Below, in pieces: positions 25,601 to 36,678 of a stretch of 64,000 nt of DNA; position 1 is the first letter of the stretch, and each line of letters begins with the position of its first letter. This DNA is from Plazaster borealis (taxonomy: Eukaryota; Echinodermata; Asteroidea; Forcipulatida; Labidiasteridae): positions 3,486,501 through 3,550,500 of the forward strand of contig CM037473.1 in assembly GCA_021014325.1 (NCBI GenBank). Direction: 5' to 3'. The position numbers and the translations under genes were made by a program. The notes beneath the pieces were generated by a model. The model was not told the origin of the DNA. It was given only the letters and a program-made list of their open reading frames with translations, and ran no database searches.

Positions 25601-28600
25601 AATAATTTTTGTCTACGATGCTGTCCTCTTTGCAAAGAGATGTTTTTTTAACCCCAACTTTTCCCAACCTAGCAAAATTCAAATGCAGGCCTGGAAATTC
25701 ATCTTTGAGAGGGCAAGGCCATTTTCATTTTTGCAAAAGGGCACTTCTATAAATCTTAAAGTCTATGGGAAACTTTTGAAGGGGCACCAAGGCCAAGACC
25801 AGGGACAACAGAGGCCATGGCCTCCGTGTAATTCCAAGCCTGCAAATGTATGTTTTGTTTGACCCTGTTATACTGAGGACTGCACTCGTAAACTGATTAT
25901 ACCCGACAGGGGATCAGGCATACCACCATAATCTTGCTTGAAGACATAAGTGTCATGACCGGGATTCTAACCCATAGTCCAATCATGGCTCGAATTTGGG
26001 TGAAAAGTCCACAAGACTGTAGGTTTTGTAGATCAGCATTTTGACTGAACCAGAATTCTTTTTGCAAGGCCAGAATCAAAATGAGAAAGGAATGTACCGC
26101 ACAGTTTTCATTTGAAAAACACTAAGAGAAGATTTATCTCATTTATCCTATGGGTAAGTGTACTTCAATATTCAACTGGATTGAAAGATATTGATCAGAT
26201 CTCAAATTTTTTTTAAATCAAAGTTATTACACAATGATGTATTACAGGTTTTCCCGGCCAATTTCAACAAGAATCCATTCATTTGATCATCCGGCTCATT
26301 CAATTTCGTTTGAAAATGAAAGCTCCGTTGCATCATTATTCAACAGTCAAAATGAGTAATTCAATTTCGCCAGTTTAGCATTCATTGGTCAAATAAGATC
26401 ATTCAATTTCATTAGGCCGCAACACTCATTCAAGATTTGTAAAAGCAAGCAGCAGCTGGTCAACCATTCAACTTCATCAAGTGTAAATAGGTAGTAGAAA
26501 TTCAACTTTAGAATGGTCAAATTGTAGTCTTGAATGACTATAAATGAAATAGAATGACTGAAACGAATCTGAATGAGAAAACCGAAATCATGAGTGCACG
26601 AAAATGAAAATGATGCATTAATAGCTAATAAGAAACCCTACTTTGAGTGGATTAGGGGAAAATGGGTGAATTTGAATGCGTGTTAATGAAATTGAATGAA
26701 TTTTTTCCTGAAATTGGCCAGGGAAACTTATATTATTCATTTGTAAAACACAAGACTGCCGGACTTGTCCAATTATGAGTTTACTGGCCCGACACAAAAA
26801 TCACTGACTGCAGGCCTGCGGTCCAGTGTGAACTTCTAACACTGTCAATGCATATACCACTTGGCAACAACACTCCAGAATTAACATAAAACCGTAGAAA
26901 AGAAACCCAGACTCCACCGCTGGCTTAACACCATGGATTAATGATTCATTTCCCAACAAATGTTAACTAGTATTTTTAGGCAATACATTTTTTTTACCGC
27001 ATTTACAACTCCTAGAATGAAATTCCCTCCGACCTCAGAACTTTGCAAGTTATTTCTCAAATTAAATCTGGCCTCCTTGACCACTACCTCACTAGTGACC
27101 TGTAATTTGGGGTAGAGTATTTTGTCTTTACCATCTTGCATGTGCAATACGTAGCCATAATTATATTTTGGGGGGTGATTTTATGACTTTTATTACTGTA
27201 CATATACTTCCATGTTTTCTAGAATTGTCCGGGTTTCCCTTTTACACCACGTTGTATTTTGATAAACTAAACTAAACTCAATAAAAAGTCAAAGTACATT
27301 TTGTAATAGAAGACTTTCGACTCGACATTTTCCACATTATCATCGTCTGCTTGTTCCGTCTGAGGAAGAAGAAACTTATCCAGCAGTAGCAAGACGGCCT
27401 GGCATCGATCTAACAACTCAGCCTCAATCTGTCAAGAACAATTATGGACAAATGATTGATTTACAATGAATGCCTTCGTTTTGGAATAGACTGTGCAAGT
27501 CTTGAGCATACCTGAACGAGAAAACAAGTCGAACGAGGACAATATTTTTTTATGAAATCAACTTTTCTTTTAAAATTCCATTTATACAAAATTCTTGCAA
27601 AATAAAAATACTGAGATGAGAGCAATTTTTTATGAATATAATTTCAATTTTACATAACACAAATAATTTGTTAAAACTAACATTGAAACAAAATCAAAGC
27701 TTGGGGGAATTTGGAATGAGGATACTTGTAGCCAGATAAATAAAAGCTATAAACCATGCGTTGTAAGGATGTTTAAAAAGGAATGATTTATTTCAGAAAC
27801 CCCATTTGAGAATCACGCCCAAATTTGTGCAACCATTGCATACAATGTAGGTTTAATGATAACATAAATGTCAGTTGGGCAAAATTCTTAATTGTTTAAA
27901 AGTAACCGGAAAATGAGGTCAAGTCTTATACTCATGTTTTCTTAGATGATTTGTTTGATTTTTTTTACTTCCACATATTTCATCGAAAATGTTTGTTTCC
28001 CCAACAATATATTTTTATAGCCATAAACTACGTTAAAGGCAAAGTATACCTTTGGATTTTGGAACCATTCGATTGTTTTAATCCTATATAAATGTAGATA
28101 TATATACAATAAAACTAACCTGTGAAATTTCATTTCAAAAGGGGGAAATTTTTTGAGATATCGCCGAAAATCTGGAGCGGTTATATCCACGCAGGAAGAA
28201 TAATCCATAATTGGAATACACAATCTGAGAAATGTATCTGACAGTAACGTTTCTCAGATTCAAATTTTGGGGGATAAAAACTTAGATATTTTTCCATAAC
28301 CACCTTACTTGGAAGTGAAATTATACTGTCCAAAGCTTCTGTACTTCTAACCAAGTAGGTTTTTATTGCTATTACCAAACGTATACCTTCCCTTTAAATT
28401 AAAGTGTTTGAAGAAACAGAATCGCACACCGTAAAACTTATGAAGTTCGAACACGCGCAAGACTCGTAGTCCATTAAAGGCATCATACACGTTTGGTAAT
28501 GACTCTGATAATTAATGGCAATAAAAAATTACTTGGTAAGTACTACAGCAGCTTTGGATAGTAAAATGCATTTTGAGAAACTTTTCACTTCAAAATACTG

Positions 28601-31600
28601 GGGTTATGGAAAAATATATCACTTTTTATCCCCCAAAACATTTGAATCTGAAAAGCGTTACACATAACGCTTCTCAGAGTGTGTATTCCAATGCAGATTA
28701 TTCTTCCTGCGTGGACACAACCGCTCCAGATTTTCAGCAATATCTCATAAACGCTACCACCTTCGGAAATGAAATTTTCACAGGTTAGTTTTATGGTATA
28801 TATATCTACAACTATATAGGTTTGAAACAAACATTAGGCTCCAATAACCAAACGTGTATGATGCCTTTAAGTAAACTCAAAAATGCATTTCCACATTTTC
28901 TACAAACAGACCTACCAGCCAAATTGTGAAAACTTCATCAGATTAGGTGATCCCAGTTGGGTGACGAGAGCGGGACTTGAACAGGACTTGAACATGAGAC
29001 CTCTGGATTAACGTGCGGGTTCAAGTCTCGCTCTATTTAATTTATTATTTGTTCCAACCCCAAATGAATTGATACACTCATAAATCCAGGAGAACCACAC
29101 CACTAGATTTAAAAGTCAAACCTGCCACTGGACTCACATGAAGGTGGCAGAGGGTCAGTTTAAAGGTATCGTACACGTTTGGTAATGACTCAAATCAAAT
29201 ATTAGCATAAAAACTTACTTGGTAACAAGCAACGGAGAGCTGTTGATAGTATAAAACATTGTAGGAAACGACTCCCTCTGAAGTAACGTAGTTTTTGAGA
29301 AAGAGGTAATTTCTCACTAAAATAATAAAAACTTCTTGCAAGAAGTTTTTATTCCTATCTGAAAGCACACAAATTTGTACAACAAGGTTTTTTTTTTCTT
29401 TCGTCATTTTCTTGCAATTTCGATGACCAATTGAGCCCAAATTTTCACAGGCTTGTTATTTTATGCATATGTTGGGTACATCAAGTGAGAACACTGGTCT
29501 TTGACAATTTCCAAACGTGTTCAGTGCCTTTAACCATAATTGCTTCGTAAAAAGTTTGGAAGGTATTGCATTCTGCTCTACCAGCCAGGCTCCTAGTGGA
29601 TGATACCCATGCCTTCATCCCTTCGGACTGTGAAGGGGGTAACCCTGTTTCAGCCCCAGGAGTAGGTGGCAACGTGCCCCTTGTGGCAGTTGATTTGGGT
29701 CGATAGCCCAAATCAGTTAAGTGTAGCCCTCACCTTGAAGTGGCTGTCTGGCCTTGTGATGTAAGGCAATATCTCATAATAAAAAATATAAAAAAATATA
29801 AAAAATATAAAAATGGAAATAAACAAACAAACAAACAAACAAACAATGAGAAGAACCCACCTGTTCGCGGTACTTTTTGGCTTGGTTTTGCTTATCGGAT
29901 CCGTCCTCCTGGTTGGACTCTATCGATTTGATGATCCGCCATGACGCCCGCCGGGCTCCAATAACATTCTTGTAAGCGACAGACAGAAGGTTTCTAGACT
30001 CGGAGCAAAGAGCTGGTTCTTTAACCACGATCTCCTTCATCGCTTTTACCATGTCTGGAGGAGAATCATACATAGTCTTATATAATAATAATAATTATTA
30101 TTATTAAGGGTGATCCCCTGGCTGCTACTTCCCAGGTTATATCGTAAACTTGGGTGTGATCCATGGCTACACGGCAGGTAACGGTCGTATGGCTTCTGAC
30201 TGGCACCTCCAATCAAAGATATTGACATAATAGGGCGACCGCCAACATAGGGCTAGATAGCTCAAACGATAGAGCGCCGGCACATTCATCCGGAGGTCGC
30301 TGGTTCAAATCCAGCTCTAGTCAATATTTCTTTGTTCATCCCAACTTTAACATCTGGTTTCTCTGTCAGTCTGTGATGTATTCTGCCACATTGCATTATC
30401 TAAAACCCTGCATCTTGTCAGAATACTTTTTAAAGTGTCTGTATACGTTTGGTAATGACTCTGAAAATTAATGGCAATAAAAACTTACTTGGTAAGAAGT
30501 ACAGCAGCTTTGGATAGTATCATGCATTTTGAGAAACTTTTCACTTCGAAGTACTGCGGTTATGGAAAAAGATTTAACTCTTCATCCCCAAAAATTTGAA
30601 TCTGAGAAATGTTACTGCAGTAACGTTTCTCAGATTGTGTATTCCAATTGCAGATTATTCTTCCTGCGTGGACAAACCGCTCCAGATTTTCGGCAATATC
30701 TCAAAAACGCTACTACGTTTTAAAATGAAATTTTCACAGGTTAGTTTTATGGTATACTACAACTACAAAGGATTTAAACAAACAGGGCCCAATTTCATGG
30801 CTCTGCTTACCGCCGAATTCTGCGCTTGCGATCACCATTCTCCGCTTACCGAGAATGCGCCGAATTTCTGTGCTAGCTGTGTAAGCGTAGAATGCCTAGT
30901 AACGTGGACTACGCACGCACACAAGCAAAAATTCTCTGCTAACCCGTGAAATATGCTTGACGTAAGCGCGGAATTCCCTGCTTCCGTAAGCGCCGATTCT
31001 TTGCTTACGGTAAGCAGAGCCATGAAATTGGGCCATGTTGGTTCCAATTACCAAACGTATACAATCCCTTTAAAATTACAAAAATCTGTGTATTTGTTGT
31101 TGTTTCCCCCCTAAGGCTAGTCAGCCCTACACTTGATTTGCCCGCATAAAGTTTTGACTACCCAGTGTTGGGTTTTTTTGCATGTAAAATAAACATACTG
31201 TTACAATGCATGTAGGTACAATGCAAGTTGCTAATATTTGACTAACCCACCAGGCTACCTAAGAGGAAAGATTGACCAGCCCACAGCATTTTAGACTAGT
31301 ATTTGTTACTACAGGGCTGGCCTTTAACACTAGCCTAGCAGACATTGTCTAGTAAAAACTGGTATGGGCTTTGTAAGCACCACTTCTCAACTTGCCCTGA
31401 GGGCTAATAAAAACTGTGCAACCTACTTGTTAGTAGGACTTTTTTTGTTAGTGTTAAGTTATTTTTGACTAAGTGAATTTAACATTATCTGACCAATAAG
31501 CTGGTTGCTATCGCTACCATTAATACATCAGAAAGAACAGTTTAATGTTTGATAGAACACACATTTAAAACCTGGGTACCTAAAACCTGTTGGGAGCAAG

Positions 31601-34600
31601 TAAAATGCAGTTTACTGGCCCGGTGGGCGACTTTACTAAACGCTTTTGCGCAAGGCCTGTTTGCACACCAGGGCCCAACTGCAGTTTAGCTCGCCGCGTA
31701 CAGTGGCCGGTTGTAAACGGCCGAACGGTCGTGACAACACAAGCAGTCTCTACATGACGTCACGGACTCACTTGATGCACTACATCAATCAATGGCGATT
31801 TTTCGAGTTATTAAAGTAGGGGGGCTCGTAAAGTTGAAGAAAACGCTTAAAAATGAACGGAACAGACTTCAGTTGTGGGACAAAAAACAATGCAAACACG
31901 TTTGTAAAAACTGACATTGGCTTTTATTTCTATGATCCTTTAAGCACAAAATATTGCTTAACAAATTTCTGTTTCGCAGAAATGAGCTGGATACCAGTCA
32001 CAGATTGTACATGTGACATGGTAGTTTGGCTGGTAACCATTTACTGGTAAGCATAATTCTGTTGACATGCTTAGCTTATTTTTGTTCTTAAAGCAGCTCT
32101 ATGAAATTGGGCCCTGCAGGCTGCCAGGCTGTAGAAGTCGTTATTATAATATTTGTAATAATATTCAGTAGTTTTGCAGGCACTGCTGACTGAATCTATC
32201 TTGGGTGTAACCCACACCAGTAATGCATAAAGAGGTCGGCAGCGCTCAGCCAGCAATCAAAGGGCTGTCTTTTCCTGCGACTTCATTCTTCACATATTGG
32301 CCGGCTTCAATCAGACTTACAATATTTTATTGTCTATTCGCTCCTCTTAAAGGGTCTGTATACGTTTGGTAATTACTCATGAAATTAATGCCAATACAAA
32401 ATTACTTGGTAAGAAGTACAGCGGCTTCTGATTGTATATAAAGCATTTTGAGAAACATTTCACTTTGAAGTTATGTGGTTATGGAAAAAGATATCACTTT
32501 TTATCCAAAACAATTTGAATCTGAGAAGAGTTTACTGACAGTAACGTTTCTTAGATTGTGTATTCCAAATTGCAGATTATTCTTCCTGCATGGACATAAC
32601 CACTCCAGATTTTCGACAATATCTCAAAAATGCTACCACCTTTTCAAATGAAATTTTCACCGGTTAGTTTTATGGTATATATCTACAACTATATAGGATT
32701 GAAACAAACGTATACAATCCCTTTAATTTCCATTTTTATTCTGCATGTTTCTTTTTCTTGATGTTTTTGTTATAATCAGGACCCTAGCTGTGGGAGTCCA
32801 CATTGTTTGTGAACGGGTTACCCTGAAAAAAAGATAAGAAATAAATCAATCAGCCACTGCATTGACATCAAATGAGCTTATTGTCAATTTTCTTTAATTT
32901 CTCTTCAAATTCAAAATTGGCCCCTGATGTCATTCCTGTAAGGCATAAGGGCACGAGGTACATGTAGTTTTTTGTTAAAAAACGGGCATCGCTGTGAGGG
33001 ATATTTCAATAAAAGTGGAACATTTCAAAGGACATTTCAAAGGATACAAAGAACACGTGGCGTGTCGTGGCCGAGCGGATAAGAACACCGAACTCAAGCT
33101 CTGGTGTTTCTGATCAGCAGAGTGTGGGTTCGAATCCCAGTCGTGACACATGTGTCCTTAAGCAAGACACTTAACCACATGCTTCGTCCTTTGGATGGGA
33201 CGTTAAGCCGTAGGTCCCGTGTGTTGTGTAATGCACGTAAAAGAACCCAGTGCACTTATCGTAAAGAGAAGGGGTTCGCCCCGGTGTTCCTGGTTTGATT
33301 GGCTGCATATTGCACCACAGCACCTTGTAAACCATTACATGGTGCTATGCAAAGGAATAGGTCTCATATCTCAACACGTAACTCCACTTACCTTGTAGGA
33401 AAAATACTGAGCGCTTTGAATCACCCTTCGGGAGTATAAAGCGCTATATAAGAACTGCATTATTATTATTATTATTAGCTGTTCCGACATAGTAGTCGGA
33501 ACAGCTATTGTTTTCGTCGAGATTTTTAGGTGTTCGGGCATACAGCCCGGAACACCTCTTATTTTTGTTCGTTTTTTTTTCTTTTCTTTTTTTTCTTAAT
33601 ACTTCTTCTTCTTCTTCTCAGCGTCCCTTGTCCCAAAACAAAAACACCTCTCATGAGCTTGAAACTTCATAACTTAGTTAGAATACTAGATAGATATTGG
33701 AGAAGTTAGCGCTGAATACGTCATGATGGCGTCATCAATAAATCAACAAGCCATTTAAAAAAAAAGAAAAAAAAAATATGCCATATGCAAATGTAATATT
33801 ACAGCTAATATTATTTTATATTGGGCATAATATTAGATCATGATGAGAGGCAACATTTGAAAAGTTAAGGCTAAATTCACATGACCTTTACTTCCGGTCA
33901 TAAACGAAGGTCAAAGTTTGCCTGGTGTAATTCTTCAAAAAAAACTTTCGAAAAAACAAAAACTGTTTATCAGATCAACTTTCAACTTACCTTAAGCTTA
34001 AGGAACTTGATAAAACCTCAAAACCTCAATCAACGTCATGATGATCATATCAAGTGTTGAGATACAGTAAATCGAAGTTCAATCATTTAAAAATTCATAA
34101 ATAAGATAAGAAGTAAATTATACATCACAATCTATACATACATCATCGGATCTTAAATACATAAATACAACAAGGACCAAACTACAACCCATATCTTATT
34201 ATTTTTATTATTATTCTTTCTATCCGCCTGAATCCCCATAGCATTTGAACACAATTTTGTTTAATTTCTAAAAAAAACTTAGTGAATATGAAAGACTTAA
34301 ATCTTATATCATAAGACAGCTTATGTCATGAAGTTGTTGTAAAATCTGATTAGCTTAAATTAATTAATTGGTTTACTTAGTTATAATGACATGAATATTT
34401 AATAGGCCAATCTTATTACCACCATATCTCAAAAAATATACCCCCGATCGTCAAACTTTTTTCGGTTTTAGACTTCTGGGATAATGTAGATGTGCTTGCC
34501 GGCCTAAAATGCAGAACGATGTCATTATGACGTCAATTATTGGGCGTTTTCACCCGTGTACAAACACATGGGGATTGTGAAAACAAATCCGACTTCTAGA

Positions 34601-36010
34601 AACATACTTTTTCAAATAGGCTCAAATTTAACGTCCTAGAGTACACAAATGTTTCTTGAAACAAGACAGATTTTATTGAAGGTCAGTTTAAAAGCATCAA
34701 AACTTATTAAAACATAGTCAGTGTAGAAAAAAACCAAATTATCAGGCAAATTTAACGCCATGGGTACACTGCCTAGAATTTGATTTGTGGTTACATACGA
34801 AAAGTGTCAAATTCTAAACTTTTTAAACGATTGAGGGCGCTATACGAGTTTAACGGTGCAGTTTTTTGCTTTTTTCAACTCTCGATCAAGTCCTAAACCC
34901 TTTATGACCCGTGTTGTTGCATTTTTTGTAGAATTATACATAGAGTCATCATTCCTGTCGCCGACTGACACAAGTCTACTCCCAGGCTAGGAATCGAGAA
35001 TAATCCTCGCTCTCAGCGCAGCGTCTTGTGACCGCTCAAATCAGATCGTTATTCGGGTTTCAGTGCAGCGTGGACATGAAAAATAGACCGCCGTGTTCTG
35101 AGACGATAAGCCGGCGTGGTAGACTTGTCTGCGCTTGGGTCCCGTTCGCTGGAAAACGATATGTTTTAGGTTTCTTATGCAATGGCATTACTTCAGAAAA
35201 CCGCCGTGTAGCAAAAAACTTACTGGTGGTTCCAATAAAGCAATAAAAAGAACTGATTGAGGAAAGGGCTAGGTGTAGAAAAGAGAAATGAGCTTTTCCA
35301 TGGCTTAACGGTCAGTGTTGGATTTGGGGGTGTGATGAGCAAAAATTACATACACTCTTATCCCATATATGAATTTACTGTTTTAGCCCGACAAGAATAA
35401 CATTTCAGGGGAAATTGTTTTTTACATTTACGATTTTACTGCAAGAGCATTAAGCTTTACATGTGTGGAGGTGGAGGTAGGATTAGAAGTGAGCTGATAA
35501 TAAATATTTGATCACACAGACATTCAAAATGTTGTCAAATGTCACTGTCACTCACACTCACAGTCACTTTGTCAGTGAGTGGTTTCTAATTCTGTGTATT
35601 GCATCATGACATACAATACATTTTTTAGCCGGCTAGGCCCTATATAAATTAATAATAATCAATAGGCTAAGACAAGTCAAGAGACATTTCATGATAAACC
35701 TATTTTACTTGTTAATATTTTGTAAATGGTTATCGAAGATAAATGTTGACTGAAAACAATTCTCCACCATCGTAGTATTCGTATCCTTGAACGGGATTAA
35801 CACCAAATTGCATTTACGAATTACAAATTCAAAATGGCCACTACACAGAGTACTGACACTAGTGCAAAAATGTCAAAAGTACGTATAAAAACGTGTGCTT
35901 TCAAATGACACCGGTAAACAAAATATCAAAGTTTCATTACCATCGTATCTTTCAGCTTGCTCGGCTAATTTTGCCATGCGGGTGAGTTCTTCAGTTGATT
36001 TGCCCTCCAT
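22579..36010 (-). CDS. YWHAE-like: 14-3-3 protein, epsilon type (paralog A), six coding exons, complete
   Basis: Coding exons are 36010-35941, 30054-29861, 27428-27298, 25552-25363, 24281-24128 and 22613-22579 (774 nt, 257 residues plus stop). All junctions are GT-AG and in frame. Landmarks are [30 protein letters not shown] (signature 1, Lys49, Arg56 and Ser58 present), [20 protein letters not shown] (Arg-Tyr clamp), [37 protein letters not shown] (signature 2) and tail [11 protein letters not shown]. Length and exon phases match epsilon 14-3-3. It should act as a dimeric phosphopeptide adaptor in the cytosol. Nothing suggests a pseudogene. Several mobile elements sit very close to its splice donors. 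Confidence 0.96.
22656..22958 (-). mobile_element. MITE with AGGGTTCNCCCC ends, inverted copy
   Basis: Starts CAGGGTTCACCCC, ends GGGGAGAACCCTG, with CCAAGATAAACACCAAGTAG inside. It lies in intron 5 of paralog A, about 43 nt from the exon 6 acceptor. Confidence 0.75.
23250..23593 (+). mobile_element. TTAA-flanked MITE, family T1
   Basis: TTAA|AGGCACTGAACACG ... CGATACCT|TTAA, in intron 5 of paralog A. It interrupts what looks like a LINE 3' UTR ending near 23740. Confidence 0.8.
24128..24281 (-). CDS. YWHAE-like: 14-3-3 paralog A, coding exon 5
   Basis: The acceptor is TGTTTATAG and the donor G|GTAGGT. It encodes [19 protein letters not shown], then [20 protein letters not shown] and TSDSEADG plus one base. 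The WTSD after signature 2 is canonical, unlike paralog B. Confidence 0.96.
25181..25352. mobile_element. GGGCCC-family MITE next to the exon 4 donor of paralog A
   Basis: GGGCCCAATTTCCCTGG ... GCAGCTCTATGAAATTGGGC-CC. Its right end is 10 nt from exon 4 (25363), so intron 4 begins GTAAGGACCA and then the MITE. Confidence 0.8.
25363..25552 (-). CDS. YWHAE-like: 14-3-3 paralog A, coding exon 4
   Basis: The acceptor is ACCTTCAG and the donor CCG|GTAAGG. It has 63 codons: [20 protein letters not shown], then [19 protein letters not shown] and [26 protein letters not shown]-ended MITE starts 10 nt after the exon end, so the intron keeps only its first ten original bases there. Confidence 0.96.
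25686..25842. mobile_element. MITE with CAGGCCTGGAA ends
   Basis: The ends CAGGCCTGGAAAT and ATTCCAAGCCTG are inverted. The interior has AGGGCAAGGCCATTTT and GGCCAAGACCAGGG. Full copies are at 39218-39374 and 55241-55373; fragments near 8650-8750, 21130-21210 and 52350-52440. Confidence 0.7.
26247..26728. mobile_element. MITE with inverted CCCNGGCCAATTTCA ends
   Basis: Left GTTTTCCCGGCCAATTTCA, right TGAAATTGGCCAGGGAAAC. The interior is filled with ATTCAATTTC/ATTCAA words in both orientations. Confidence 0.65.
27225..27283 (+). mobile_element. LINE 3' tail, short copy
   Basis: GGGTTTCCCTTTTACACCAC, GTTGTATTTTGAT and a (TAAAC)n-type end match the element at 53222-53545. It ends about 14 nt from exon 3 of paralog A. 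Confidence 0.5.
27298..27428 (-). CDS. YWHAE-like: 14-3-3 paralog A, coding exon 3
   Basis: The acceptor is TTCTTGACAG and the donor AT|GTACTT, the weakest donor in the gene. It encodes [20 protein letters not shown], then an Asp/Asn-rich loop ([14 protein letters not shown]) and ESKVFYYK, ending two bases into Met. Confidence 0.95.
27487..28473. mobile_element. Decayed relative of the TAGACTGTGCAAG TIR element
   Basis: Left end TAGACTGTGCAAGTCTTGAG, right end ACACGCGCAAGACTCGTAGT. It contains a T2 MITE insertion (28033-28397) and spans the border of exon 3 and intron 2 of paralog A only on the intron side. Confidence 0.45.
28033..28397 (-). mobile_element. TTAA-flanked MITE, family T2
   Basis: TTAA|AGGCAAAGTATACC ... 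CGTATACCTTCCCT|TTAA. Diagnostic words on the minus strand: CAGATTGTGTATTCCAATTA and AACCTGTGAAA. Confidence 0.75.
28474..28870 (+). mobile_element. TTAA-flanked MITE, family T2
   Basis: TTAA|AGGCATCATACACG ... CGTGTATGATGCCT|TTAA, with perfect 14-bp inverted ends. Confidence 0.8.
28960..29075 (+). mobile_element. tRNA-derived SINE, family 1, scrambled fragment
   Basis: B-box words CGGGTTCAAGTCTCGCTCTA and trailing CCAACCCCAAATGAATTG, preceded by a duplicated GGACTTGAACA stretch in the opposite sense. Confidence 0.5.
29160..29533 (-). mobile_element. TTAA-flanked MITE, family T1
   Basis: TTAA|AGGTATCGTACACG ... TTCAGTGCCT|TTAA, inverted relative to 14662-15032. In intron 2 of paralog A. Confidence 0.8.
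29548..29847 (+). mobile_element. SINE-like retroposon with (AAAC)n tail at the exon 2 donor
   Basis: Same family as 3207-3475. The body ends ATAATAAAAAATATAAA and runs into AAACAAACAAAC repeats. Exon 2 of paralog A begins at 29861. Confidence 0.7.
29861..30054 (-). CDS. YWHAE-like: 14-3-3 paralog A, coding exon 2
   Basis: The acceptor is TTCTCCTCCAG and the donor CAG|GTGGGT. It encodes 64 codons from [10 protein letters not shown] through signature 1 to KKYREQ. An (ACAA)n run (29817-29846) begins about 12 nt inside the intron from the donor, at the tail of a SINE insertion. Confidence 0.96.
30107..30345 (+). mobile_element. tRNA-derived SINE, family 1, best copy
   Basis: Leader AAACTTGGGTGTGATCCATG, then AGGGCTAGATAGCTCAAACG (A box) and GGTTCAAATCCAGCTCTAGT (B box), preceded by (AAT)n at 30083-30104. 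Confidence 0.75.
30431..31073 (+). mobile_element. TTAA-flanked MITE, family T2, split by another MITE
   Basis: TTAA|AGTGTCTGTATACG ... CGTATACAATCCCT|TTAA. The sequence after AGGATTTAAACAAACA is interrupted by 30785-31034 and then resumes with GGTTCCAATTACC. Confidence 0.75.
30785..31034. mobile_element. GGGCCC/TAAGCAGAGCC stem MITE, nested
   Basis: GGGCCCAATTTCATGGCTCT at the left, inverted partner AGAGCCATGAAATTGGGCC at the right. The arms are rich in CGCTTAC/GTAAGCG. A second full copy is at 60506-60712. Confidence 0.75.
31926..32114. mobile_element. GGGCCC-family stem MITE
   Basis: The right end AGCTCTATGAAATTGGGCCC is intact, the left end (TTTCTATGATCCTTTAAGCA) decayed. Confidence 0.65.
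32347..32726 (+). mobile_element. TTAA-flanked MITE, family T2
   Basis: TTAA|AGGGTCTGTATACG ... CGTATACAATCCCT|TTAA. Confidence 0.8.
33062..33477 (+). mobile_element. tRNA-derived SINE, family 2, full-length
   Basis: Head GTGTCGTGGCCGAGCGGATA (Leu/Ser-tRNA-like A box) and GTGGGTTCGAATCCCAGTCG (B box), a ~300-bp body, then AAGCGCTATATAAGAACTGC and an (ATT)n tail. Other copies: 54176-54523 (+), 51915-52350 (-), 48239-48335 (-), 19486-19680 (-); fragment 58900-58985. Confidence 0.8.
33479..33557. repeat. Two adjacent hairpins
   Basis: AGCTGTTCCGAC/GTCGGAACAGCT (33479-33503) and GGTGTTCGGGC/GCCCGGAACACC (33527-33557). The second matches the hairpin at 418-449. Confidence 0.65.
33560..34960. other. 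Unassigned AT-rich stretch in intron 1 of paralog A
   Basis: It holds CTT repeats and several copies of TGACGTCAT-like words (GGCGTCATCAA, ATGACGTCAATT). It shares style with 47400-47900 (GATGACGTCATCATGACG), but no boundaries could be set. Confidence 0.3.
35941..36010 (-). CDS. YWHAE-like: 14-3-3 paralog A, coding exon 1
   Basis: The ATG is at 36010-36008. It encodes [12 protein letters not shown] then [11 protein letters not shown] plus one base, with donor G|GTAATG. The start is chosen because it aligns with the family start and with the ATGs of paralogs B and C. Confidence 0.95.
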
Positions 36011-36394
36011 TTTAATTATTCTGAAATTAAACCGTTCCTCGGAAAAAGACCACTTTTGGTCCCATAAATTTCAGAATCTGTCGGTGTTTTGTGGGTGCGG
36101 TACGCGGATATAATTTTGCTGGCTGGGTATTTGCTGTAGTCTTGGTGCAAAACGTCGTATCCGATAAATCGGCCACCCACGGTCAATCAATAGGGGGCGC
36201 TATATTAAAGGGCGCGCGCGGGAATAAAATAATTGTCGCGATCAGACTGCTGCGTGTGGTCGTGTGGTTTTGTTGAGAATCGACCTTGAATTGGAAGCTA
36301 ATATTCATACCTCCTGAATAGAATGACAAATAGTGTAGATGCGTCTTATTTTAACCCTTTGCGGGATCTTTGCCGAGTTTCCTTGTTGGGAAGA

Positions 36395-36667
36395 TCATTT
36401 GGAACAGTGGTTAGACTGCAGGACTTGCAACTGGGTTCGAATCCTACCAATCTAACCGCTGATTTCACAATGACTAGAATAAGTATTGTCGTCTAGTTAG
36501 TGATTCACAATTTGTTGATTTGTGTAATTCATAATCATAGACGTTAAACCAATGTTTGTATGAGAGGGATTGGCTGTTGCCAGCTTGGCGTTTATATCCC
36601 CTTGTGGGAGTTTGCCGAGTTCCCTTTGCGGGAAAATCATCTAAACAAACAAACAAACAAACAAACA
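36395..36667 (+). mobile_element. tRNA-derived SINE, family 4, with (AAAC)n tail
   Basis: CAGTGGTTAGACTGCAGGAC (A box) and ACTGGGTTCGAATCCTACCA (B box), a ~200-bp body ending GCGGGAAAATCATCT, then (AAAC)n. It lies about 390 bp upstream of the paralog A start codon. Confidence 0.7.
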
Positions 36668-36678
36668 ACAAACCCAAC

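Noticed and set aside
33062..33150. Possible Leu/Ser tRNA gene
   Set aside because: Repeated at five or more sites with the same body and (ATT)n tail; it is a SINE head.
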